DNA from: 40CM-2-70-7 sp035505915
GTDB taxonomy: Bacteria > Gemmatimonadota > Gemmatimonadetes > Gemmatimonadales > GWC2-71-9
DNA: 5,774 bases
Assembly: GCA_035505915.1 (NCBI GenBank)
Contig: DATJQI010000049.1
Coordinates: 1-5,774, forward strand
Reading direction: 5' to 3'
Below are positions 1 through 5,774 of this stretch, piece after piece. Numbering within the stretch: the stretch's first letter is position 1; the number at the start of each line of letters is the position of its first letter. Under the pieces are notes generated by a model, which did no database searches, had not been told where the DNA came from, and saw only the letters and a list, made by a program, of their open reading frames with translations. Both the position numbers and the translations under genes were made by a program.

Positions 1-1069
1 ATTTGACGACGATCGCCGCGGCCAACATCACCGGACTGAAAAGCACGAGGCCCACCACCGCCCCAAGGAGGTCCAGGAAGCGCTTCAGCACGAGCTGCTG
101 GCCGCGAAGATTGGGCGCCGTCAGCTCCATCAAGGGCTGCCCACGCCGCCACACCACCCTCGGCTGCACCCCCGCCACCTCGAGCGCCCGCGGAATGGAC
201 AAGAGCTGCGCCCCGCTGGCCAAGGCCGAATCCACCACCGCCTGGAACCGCCCCTCACTGAGGTACCCGCAAACCACCACGGCCTCGGCGTGGGTCTCCG
301 AGATCAGCTCGTGCAGGCCCGAGATGTGCCCAAGGGCCCCCGGCCCGGACGGGACCTGAATATCCACATAGCCCAACACGAGGAACTCCGACCCGGTCCC
401 GAAGAGGCTCGACCCTTGAGCCCGCACACAGTCCTCGGACGGGCCCACCAGGAGCGTTCGGGCGGCCTGCTGTGAAGGCGGCAGCACACGGGCCACCACC
501 CAGTCGATCAGGCGGCGCTCACCCGCGAGCGACAGCCAGACCGCGAGCGTCGTGACCGTGTACTGAGCGGCCACGACCCCAACACCACGGGTCCACACCG
601 TCATCCAAAGCGGAAGCGCCGTCGCCAGGGCGCAGGCCGTCAGGAGCCGGCGCGGATCCCGGCGCTGATCCCCCCGGCCGTAGTTCCCCATGACCACGAG
701 GCCAAGGATGAGGGCGACCGCGTACTGCCAGCCGTTCAGGATCCCGCGGGGCGACAGGAGCTCGGCCAGCTCAGCGGCCCGGCTCCCGAATGCCACATCA
801 TCACGGACCAGCCGTATCAGCGCCCGAATGAGCCAGAAAGTCGTGAGGTCGGCGGCAAGGAGGACAAGAAAGCGACGAGCATTCCGAAGTACGTGGCGCC
901 GAAGGTTGTGCGGGGCACGCTCCTGAAGCCGCAGTCTCCCCCGCCGGGGGGGTTCGGCCGCAGGCCGCAACGGCAGCACCCGCTCACCCTCCAGCCTCCC
1001 ACCGGACTCCGGGAGGGGGGCGGCGGCACTCCGATGGGCGCTATTCTGGCGAATCGGCTCCACGCTCAC
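1..1069 (-). CDS. Polyprenyl-phosphate sugar phosphotransferase (WbaP/WcaJ-type), N-terminal part, truncated by the window edge
   Basis: This gene is continuously open on the minus strand from an in-frame TAG at 1136-1138 to the left edge. I read 356 residues from GTG 1067-1069. The family transfers a sugar-1-phosphate from a nucleotide sugar to undecaprenyl phosphate in the inner membrane, the first committed step of exopolysaccharide or O-antigen assembly. A Pro/Arg-rich leader (about 1-64) is followed by four likely membrane segments: about 66-86 (FLVLLAADLTTFWLI), 114-131 (WQYAVALILGLVVMGNYG), 142-158 and 162-181. A Rossmann-like CoA_binding_3 region comes next, starting with RTLLVGPSE (about 204) and including EAVVVCGYLSEGRFQ. 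The visible end, LKRFLDLLGAVVGLVLFSPVML (328 onward), is the opening membrane hairpin of the bacterial sugar transferase domain. The catalytic domain itself is off the window, so the sugar cannot be predicted. The start is chosen for AGAGG at 1075-1079, 5 nt upstream. GTG 1073-1075 and GTG 1061-1063 are alternatives. It lies 150 nt downstream of hflX behind its own putative promoter. Confidence 0.92.
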   Translation of the reverse strand, partial: MSVEPIRQNSAHRSAAAPLPESGGRLEGERVLPLRPAAEPPRRGRLRLQERAPHNLRRHVLRNARRFLVLLAADLTTFWLIRALIRLVRDDVAFGSRAAELAELLSPRGILNGWQYAVALILGLVVMGNYGRGDQRRDPRRLLTACALATALPLWMTVWTRGVGVVAAQYTVTTLAVWLSLAGERRLIDWVVARVLPPSQQAARTLLVGPSEDCVRAQGSSLFGTGSEFLVLGYVDIQVPSGPGALGHISGLHELISETHAEAVVVCGYLSEGRFQAVVDSALASGAQLLSIPRALEVAGVQPRVVWRRGQPLMELTAPNLRGQQLVLKRFLDLLGAVVGLVLFSPVMLAAAIVVK

Positions 1070-1074
1070 GCACA

Positions 1075-1079
1075 CCTCT
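1075..1079 (-). promoter_or_regulatory. Ribosome binding site deciding the sugar-transferase start
   Basis: Read on the minus strand, AGAGG is followed by TGTGC and then GTG at 1067-1069. The 5-nt spacing favours this GTG over the neighbouring in-frame GTG codons at 1073-1075, which overlaps the site, and at 1061-1063, which is 11 nt away. Confidence 0.5.
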
Positions 1080-1109
1080 ATCGCAAGACGTGTACCAGCA
1101 GAACGGGCC

Positions 1110-1138
1110 AATATATAAGTGGCGCAATGACTTGCCTA
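1110..1138 (-). promoter_or_regulatory. Putative sigma70-type promoter for the sugar transferase gene
   Basis: On the minus strand there is a -35-like TAGGCA (1133-1138, 4 of 6 matches to TTGACA), a 17-nt spacer and a -10-like TATATT (1110-1115, 5 of 6 matches to TATAAT). This is the most AT-rich spot in a GC-rich window and sits in the only sizeable intergenic gap. Transcription would begin near 1103, about 35 nt before the chosen GTG. The assignment rests on pattern matching to the E. coli consensus, which may not hold fully in this organism. Confidence 0.45.
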
Positions 1139-1158
1139 GGGTACGGATCACCCCGGCC

Positions 1159-1174
1159 TGTGACGAATGTCACG
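1159..1174. promoter_or_regulatory. CRP/FNR-family-like operator palindrome
   Basis: TGTGACGAATGTCACG has the CRP consensus form TGTGA-N6-TCACA with one mismatch in the last base, and its core GTGAC-GAAT-GTCAC is a perfect inverted repeat. Its centre (1166.5) is about 63 nt upstream of the start predicted from the putative promoter, close to the -61.5 position of class I CRP activation. This suggests control of the exopolysaccharide transferase gene by a CRP-family regulator. The same bases extend to an imperfect hairpin at 1155-1177 (9 bp with one bulge), so it could instead be an RNA structure after hflX. No T-run follows in the hflX direction, which makes an intrinsic terminator less likely. 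Confidence 0.45.
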
Positions 1175-1219
1175 ACCGATTGTTAGGTCTTGAGACGCCT
1201 GTGGTGGGAACGCTACAAG

Positions 1220-2620
1220 TCAGCCCGCGACGACCACTTCCACTCCCTCCCGCCGCAACCTCCCCAACAACTTCGCCTCCACCCGCACCGTCACCCGCAA
1301 CGCCCCGTTCTCCTCCACCTGCTCCACCACCTCCGCGTCCCGATGCAGCGCCGCCAGGAGCTTCCCGTCGGAAAGCGGCACGCGCACGTGCGCCAGCGGA
1401 CGAAGAGACTGGACGGCGTGACGGAGAGAGGAGCGGAGATCCTCCGTGCCGGGAAGAGGGAAGCGGGAAGAGGGAAGCGTTGAAGTCAGTACGGCCTCGG
1501 GATGACGGACCCTCACGCGCGCAAGGAACGCACTCGCATCCGGCAACAGGTCGGCCTTGTTGAATACATGGATCGTAAGTTGCCCACGCTTCCCTCCTCC
1601 CTCTTCCCACTTCCCGGGCTCACCGGCAATTGCCTGCTCCACGACGTCCGCTTGCTCTTCCCAGGCTGGAGCAGCCGCATCAATCACATGCAGGAGCAAA
1701 TCCGCGTCCGCCGCCTCCTCGAGCGTCGCCCGGAAGCTCGCCACCAGATGGTGCGGGAGCTTCCGAATGAATCCGACCGTGTCGGTCACCCGCACCCGGT
1801 ACCCGTCCCCGACATCCACCTCCCGGCTCAGCGTGTCGAGCGTGGCGAAGAGCCGGTCCTCGACGAACACGTCGTCCCCGGACAGGGCCCGTAACAGACT
1901 CGACTTGCCGGCGTTGGTGTAGCCGACCAGCGCCGCACTCGGCACGTCGCGGCGGGACTGGCGCTGATTGGCACGATGCTCGGAGACGTGGGCCAGCTTG
2001 TGCCGGAGCCCCGAGATCTTCTGGCGGATCACCCGGCGGTCCGTCTCGAGCTGGGTTTCGCCCGGCCCCCGGAGCCCGATGCCGCCGCGGATACGCGACA
2101 GGTGGGTCCACATCCGCGCCAGGCGCGGCAGGAGATACTCGAGCTGGGCCAGCTCGACCTGGAGCCGGGCCTCGTGGCTCCGCGCCCGCGTGGCGAAGAT
2201 GTCGAGAATCACCTCGCTCCGGTCCATCACCCGGACGCCCAGCGCCTTCTCGAGATTCACCCCCTGCACCGGCGACAGCGCTTCGTCGAAGAACACGAGC
2301 GTCGCCTGCTCGGCGGTGAGCCGCTCCTTCAGCTCCTCGACCTTGCCTTCCCCGATGAAGTAGTTCGGCGTCGGCTTCTCCACCCGCTGAAAGAGCCGCC
2401 CCACCACCACGGCCCCGGCGGTGTCCGCCAGGCGCGCCAGCTCATCGAGATGCTCCTCGGCCCGCTCGGCGTCGGCACTCCCCTTCCGCGGCGCCCCCAC
2501 GAGAAACGCCCGTTCGATGGGCTCGGCGATTTCAATTAGACCCTTGATGCGCAGGTCTCCCGGCTGAACGCGGAATGCGGAAGTCGGAATGCGGAACCGA
2601 AATTCAAGCCTCGGTTCCAC
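1220..2620 (-). CDS. hflX: HflX-type ribosome-associated GTPase with repeat-encoded insertions
   Basis: HflX binds the 50S ribosomal subunit and splits stalled or heat-stressed ribosomes. It is cytoplasmic. From GTG 2618-2620 the protein has 466 residues, slightly longer than typical bacterial HflX. The N-terminal HflX domain shows AFLVGAPRKG (about 38-47), YFIGEGKVEEL (87-97) and the signature RGGIGLRGPGETQLETDRR (178-196). The G domain has G1 GYTNAGKSS (233-241), G3 DTVGF (280-284), LPHHLVASFRATLEEA in the switch II region, and G4 NKAD (354-357). The G5 region follows at about 376-395, and the C-terminal domain includes VPLSDGKLLAALH. Two loops, residues about 335-345 and 381-391, are encoded by an inverted pair of GGGAAG heptad repeats. 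The first 20 or so residues (EFRFRIPTSAFRV) also come from heptad repeat DNA and probably are not ancestral. Family homology begins near IEIAEPIERA (29-38), where CTG 2552-2554 or ATT 2534-2536 (preceded by AAGGG) are non-standard alternatives. The frame follows the wecB TAG directly. The stop is TGA at 1220-1222. Confidence 0.95.
   Translation of the reverse strand: MEPRLEFRFRIPTSAFRVQPGDLRIKGLIEIAEPIERAFLVGAPRKGSADAERAEEHLDELARLADTAGAVVVGRLFQRVEKPTPNYFIGEGKVEELKERLTAEQATLVFFDEALSPVQGVNLEKALGVRVMDRSEVILDIFATRARSHEARLQVELAQLEYLLPRLARMWTHLSRIRGGIGLRGPGETQLETDRRVIRQKISGLRHKLAHVSEHRANQRQSRRDVPSAALVGYTNAGKSSLLRALSGDDVFVEDRLFATLDTLSREVDVGDGYRVRVTDTVGFIRKLPHHLVASFRATLEEAADADLLLHVIDAAAPAWEEQADVVEQAIAGEPGKWEEGGGKRGQLTIHVFNKADLLPDASAFLARVRVRHPEAVLTSTLPSSRFPLPGTEDLRSSLRHAVQSLRPLAHVRVPLSDGKLLAALHRDAEVVEQVEENGALRVTVRVEAKLLGRLRREGVEVVVAG
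1449..1480 (+). repeat. GGGAAG heptad repeat inside hflX, arm 1 of an inverted pair
   Basis: This is a 32-nt element: CC, then GGGAAG, then three 7-nt units (AGGGAAG, CGGGAAG, AGGGAAG), then CGT. It is inverted relative to 1586-1617 and matches that copy's reverse complement at 29 of 32 positions. On the coding strand it is pyrimidine-rich and encodes about residues 381-391 of HflX (STLPSSRFPLPG), in the loop of the G5 region. The reading frame is kept. Confidence 0.85.
1586..1617 (-). repeat. GGGAAG heptad repeat inside hflX, arm 2 of an inverted pair
   Basis: This 32-nt element has the same plan and end bases as the copy at 1449-1480 but opposite orientation. The three differences are two unit-spacer bases and one core base. 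On the coding strand it is purine-rich and encodes about residues 335-345 (PGKWEEGGGKR), in the loop before the beta strand leading to NKAD. The 105-nt spacer between the arms contains the NKAD codons at 1550-1561. In the mRNA the arms could pair over nearly their whole length. Confidence 0.85.
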
Positions 2621-2645
2621 CTTCCGCGTTCCACGTTCCGCGTTT
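2566..2645. repeat. GGAA-heptad inverted repeat at the wecB/hflX junction
   Basis: The arms 2566-2601 and 2610-2645 are imperfect inverted copies (28 of 36 positions) around an 8-nt loop. Each arm carries four units with a GGAA core at exact 7-nt spacing (for example GCGGAAT, GCGGAAG, TCGGAAT, GCGGAAC). All cores are conserved between the arms, and the mismatches fall only in the 3-nt linkers or the outermost bases. The innermost 8 bp (GGAACCGA with TCGGTTCC) are perfect. The element begins just after the wecB stop and contains the GTG of hflX. A transcript of either strand could fold. No T-run follows, so I do not call it a terminator. Confidence 0.8.
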
Positions 2646-2647
2646 GT

Positions 2648-3745
2648 CTAGTCAAACCGTTTCCCTTCACACAGCACCTGGGCAATCCGCTCCCCAGCTT
2701 TCCCGTCCCACCGCTCGATGACCGGCGCGTGGCGGGGGCCCGTTAACCCCCGGGCCATGCCCGGGGGAACCGCGGAGGCCGCCGTCACGATCTCCCCCGG
2801 TGTGACCAGCCGATTGGTCCCTTCCGTCACCGTGATCGGCCGCTCCGTGTTCGGCCGCACCGTGAGGCACGGCACCCCCAGGAACGTCGTCTCCTCCTGT
2901 ACCCCGCCCGAGTCGGTCACCACCAGCGCCGCCGAGTCGGTGAGGGAGAGCATCTCGAGATACGGCACCGGGTCGACCAGGCGCACGCCGGCGAGCTTTT
3001 TGGCCAGCGCCGGCTCGGCCAGCCGCTGGCGGGTCCGCGGGTGCACCGGGAAGACCACCGGACGCTCCCGCGCCAGGCCCGACAGCCCGTCGCAGATCTG
3101 CGCCAAGGTGGCCGGATCGTCGACGTTGCCGGGCCGGTGCAGCGTCACCAGCACGAACCCCCGCTCCGGAAGCCCCAGCCGCTCGGCGCTTCCCTTGGCC
3201 TTGCCGCGCAGGCGGATGAGGGTGTCGATCATCACGTTGCCCACGAACTCGATCCGCTCGGGGGGAATCCCCTCGCGCTGGAGCGTCGCGATGGCGTCCC
3301 GGCTGGGGGTGAAGAGCAGATCGCACAGATGGTCCGCCACGATCCGGTTGTGCTCCTCCGGCATCGAGCGGTCATGACTGCGGAGCCCCGCCTCCACGTG
3401 CGCGGTCTTCACGCCGAGCTTCACGGCCACGAGCGCGGCGGCGGCGGTGGAGTTGACGTCGCCGTACACCAGCACGCAGTCGGGCTTGAGCTCGAGGCAG
3501 GCGTCCTCGAACCGGTCCATCACCGCCGCGGTCTGCTTGGCGTGCGACGCCGAGCCGACGCCCAGGTTCATCGCGGGCGCGGGGATCTCGAGATCGGCGA
3601 AGAACGTGTCCGACATCAGCGCGTCGTAGTGCTGGCCGGTGTGGACCACGAGGTGCTCCACGCCGGCGCGCTTCGCCAGGGCGTGGGCGATGGGAGCGAG
3701 CTTGACGAAGTTGGGACGGGCGCCGACGACGGAGACGAAGCGCAG
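2648..3745 (-). CDS. wecB: UDP-N-acetylglucosamine 2-epimerase (non-hydrolysing), apparent CTG start
   Basis: This enzyme interconverts UDP-GlcNAc and UDP-ManNAc in the cytoplasm, supplying ManNAc or ManNAcA units to surface polysaccharides. I start it at CTG 3743-3745, giving 365 residues, typical for the family. The frame has no ATG, GTG or TTG between an upstream stop at 3857-3859 and GTG 3659-3661. Starting at that GTG would delete the conserved first strand and loop, RFVSVVGARPNFVKLAPI (residues 2-19). With the CTG start the acidic catalytic residues fall almost at E. coli numbers: D96 (GDVNS), E118 (HVEAGLRS) and E130/E131 (PEEHNR), compared with D95, E117 and E131. The catalytic His is H203 in LHRPGN, where E. 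coli has HRREN. The UDP-binding part has VTDSGGVQEE and ERPITVTEGTN. The start is 1 nt after the export-gene stop, without a clear Shine-Dalgarno sequence, so translational coupling is probable. The stop is TAG at 2648-2650. Function is near certain, and the exact start is inferred. Confidence 0.95.
   Translation of the reverse strand: MRFVSVVGARPNFVKLAPIAHALAKRAGVEHLVVHTGQHYDALMSDTFFADLEIPAPAMNLGVGSASHAKQTAAVMDRFEDACLELKPDCVLVYGDVNSTAAAALVAVKLGVKTAHVEAGLRSHDRSMPEEHNRIVADHLCDLLFTPSRDAIATLQREGIPPERIEFVGNVMIDTLIRLRGKAKGSAERLGLPERGFVLVTLHRPGNVDDPATLAQICDGLSGLARERPVVFPVHPRTRQRLAEPALAKKLAGVRLVDPVPYLEMLSLTDSAALVVTDSGGVQEETTFLGVPCLTVRPNTERPITVTEGTNRLVTPGEIVTAASAVPPGMARGLTGPRHAPVIERWDGKAGERIAQVLCEGKRFD
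2747..2767. repeat. Perfect 9-bp GC-only inverted repeat within wecB
   Basis: CCCCCGGGC and GCCCGGGGG are separated by only 3 nt (CAT) in the 3' part of wecB, which codes for a loop near VPPGMARG. A nearby GGGGG (2734-2738) could pair with 2747-2751 instead, so two mutually exclusive folds are possible. This may be chance in GC-rich DNA, or a local mRNA structure. No function is assigned. Confidence 0.5.
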
Positions 3746-3746
3746 G

Positions 3747-4535
3747 CTACTTGCCGCTGAAGAGGCGGACCAGCGTGTACAGGGTGAGAGGAATGCCCAG
3801 GGCGTACGACACGGTCTGCACGGCTTGGAGCGGGTCGGCCTTGCCGCCGGGCACCATCACGCGGTCACCCGACCGCACCCCCAGCTGCTCCAGGGTGCGC
3901 CCTTCGCTGATGGCCCGCTGGAGCGCGGCGCCCTCCCAGACGATCCGTCCCTCCCTCGAAATGGTCATCCCCGCGAGGTTCGCATCGGCGCTGGGGCCCT
4001 TCGCTTCGCTGAGGAGCTGGGTCAGCGCCATGCCGGCCGGCACGGTATAGAACCCCGGCGCGGTGACCGAGCCGATCACCGACAGAGGGATCAGCGGCTG
4101 GGCCCGGATGATCGGGTTGCGGATGTAGGTGCTGACATACTTGCGGAGGTAGGGCTCGACGTCCGAGCGCAGGACTCCGGTCAAGGGCACCGTTCCGATC
4201 ACCGGCAGCGTCAGATCCCGGGCCGTCGAAACGGGGAACGTGTCCGGGAACCCCGCCTCGCCCTCGATCAGGACGAACACCCGGTCGCCCGGCTGAAAGT
4301 CGCCGAGCGTCAGCCGGCGGTCGATGGCGGCCGCCTGGTTCGCGGCCTGCGCCCGGAGGCGCGGGCTGTACGCCGTGGACTGGGAGGCCAGCACCAGCCG
4401 CCCCTTCAGGTTCTCGAGGCCGGCGCGGGTGGCGATGACCCGGTCCGGGTCCCACTCCGCGGGACCTTGCGCGACGGCGCCGCGTCCGGCCCAGAGAGCC
4501 AGTGCGGCGCCGATCAGAAGGTGAGCCTTCCTCAT
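3747..4535 (-). CDS. Wza-like SLBB polysaccharide export protein, small single-SLBB form
   Basis: A 262-residue ATG-started protein of the polysaccharide biosynthesis/export (Wza/GumB) family, expected to act in export of a surface polymer across the envelope. Residues 1-22 form a Sec signal peptide: MRK, a hydrophobic core, and a likely cut after AVA before Q23. There is no lipobox cysteine, unlike lipoprotein Wza. Residues about 74-148 match the Poly_export domain (LTLGDFQPGDRVFVLIEGE, then TLPVIGTVPLTG and EPYLRKYVSTYIRNP). An SLBB-type beta-grasp fold follows at about 150-205 (IPLSVIGSVTAPGFYTVPAG, GMTISREGRIVW), with a closing SGDRVMVP at about 222-229. Residues about 237-258 are a hydrophobic helix that could be a membrane anchor or the outer-membrane helix. 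At 262 residues it is shorter than E. coli Wza (about 380), with fewer SLBB units. It starts 9 nt after the glmS stop and ends 1 nt before the proposed wecB start, so co-transcription is likely. No strong Shine-Dalgarno sequence is seen. Confidence 0.92.
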   Translation of the reverse strand: MRKAHLLIGAALALWAGRGAVAQGPAEWDPDRVIATRAGLENLKGRLVLASQSTAYSPRLRAQAANQAAAIDRRLTLGDFQPGDRVFVLIEGEAGFPDTFPVSTARDLTLPVIGTVPLTGVLRSDVEPYLRKYVSTYIRNPIIRAQPLIPLSVIGSVTAPGFYTVPAGMALTQLLSEAKGPSADANLAGMTISREGRIVWEGAALQRAISEGRTLEQLGVRSGDRVMVPGGKADPLQAVQTVSYALGIPLTLYTLVRLFSGK

Positions 4536-4544
4536 GAGACGAAT

Positions 4545-5774
<1,230 letters not shown>

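Larger units (their letters stand above)
1070..1219. other. Intergenic region between hflX and the sugar transferase gene
   Basis: This is the only sizeable non-coding gap in the window (150 nt). Apart from the palindrome, the putative promoter and the ribosome binding site listed separately, I see no small gene, tRNA or T-tailed terminator in it. The transferase frame stays open up to 1138, but only an implausible TTG (1109-1111) lies upstream of the chosen start region. Confidence 0.6.

Noticed and set aside
3..926. Several short plus-strand frames in the left part
   Set aside because: The minus strand is open through the whole stretch and encodes recognisable membrane segments, a Rossmann region and the start of a sugar transferase domain.
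1155..1177. Intrinsic terminator after hflX
   Set aside because: The stem is imperfect and is not followed by a T-run. The fit to a CRP-type operator is better, though the hairpin reading cannot be excluded.
1090..1563. Plus-strand open frame of 157 codons overlapping the end of hflX and the intergenic gap
   Set aside because: The product is low-complexity Pro/Ser/Arg-rich, typical of GC-rich antisense frames, and it lies opposite a clear hflX.
1449..1617. CRISPR array or transposon ends
   Set aside because: The repeats are 7-bp tandem units in one inverted pair with a coding spacer. There are no regular spacers, no transposase and no visible target-site duplication.
1976..2539. Plus-strand open frame of 187 codons opposite hflX
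   Set aside because: It is a shadow of the well-conserved HflX coding sequence, and its composition shows no recognisable domain.
1220..2620. hflX as a pseudogene disrupted by repeats
   Set aside because: The frame is intact, with G1, G3 and G4 motifs and a normal C-terminal domain. The repeat-encoded parts fall in loops and do not interrupt the motifs.
2648..3661. wecB starting at GTG 3659-3661
   Set aside because: It would remove the conserved GARPNFVKLAP nucleotide-binding segment, which is intact in frame upstream.
3041..3760. Plus-strand open frame of 239 codons opposite wecB
   Set aside because: Its His/Arg/Gly-rich composition mirrors the complementary wecB codons, which carry all the family motifs.

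Overview
The window is GC-rich (clearly above 60% by eye), and every gene I can support lies on the minus strand, so transcription runs from high to low coordinates. It looks like part of an exopolysaccharide or capsule locus from a free-living, Gram-negative-type bacterium. The evidence is a Wza-like SLBB export protein with a Sec signal peptide beside glmS, wecB and a membrane sugar-phosphate transferase. GC content, codon use and style are compatible with a soil phylum such as Gemmatimonadota, but this is a guess and the window carries no rRNA marker.

In transcription order the layout is as follows. (1) The C-terminal two thirds of glmS, cut by the right edge (4545-5774). (2) A small SLBB polysaccharide export protein starting 9 nt later (3747-4535). 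(3) wecB, UDP-GlcNAc 2-epimerase, starting 1 nt after that stop, apparently at a CTG codon (2648-3745). (4) A short heptad-repeat inverted structure, and then hflX, a ribosome-associated GTPase (1220-2620), whose frame directly follows the wecB stop. (5) A 150-nt intergenic stretch (1070-1219) with a CRP/FNR-type palindrome and a plausible sigma70-type promoter. (6) A WbaP/WcaJ-type polyprenyl-phosphate sugar phosphotransferase, cut by the left edge (1-1069).

Metabolically, GlmS commits fructose-6-phosphate to amino-sugar synthesis, which leads to UDP-GlcNAc. WecB converts UDP-GlcNAc to UDP-ManNAc. The transferase would load the first sugar on undecaprenyl phosphate, and the SLBB protein would serve in export of the polymer. 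HflX is a translation and ribosome-rescue factor and is the odd one out.

The most unusual signal is a set of GGAA-centred 7-bp repeats, arranged as two separate inverted pairs. One pair lies at the wecB/hflX junction and runs into the apparent hflX N-terminus. The other sits inside the hflX GTPase domain, in two loops flanking the NKAD nucleotide-specificity motif, without breaking the frame. I see no CRISPR array, insertion sequence, tRNA, rRNA or phage module. I do not see a demonstrably new multi-gene system.
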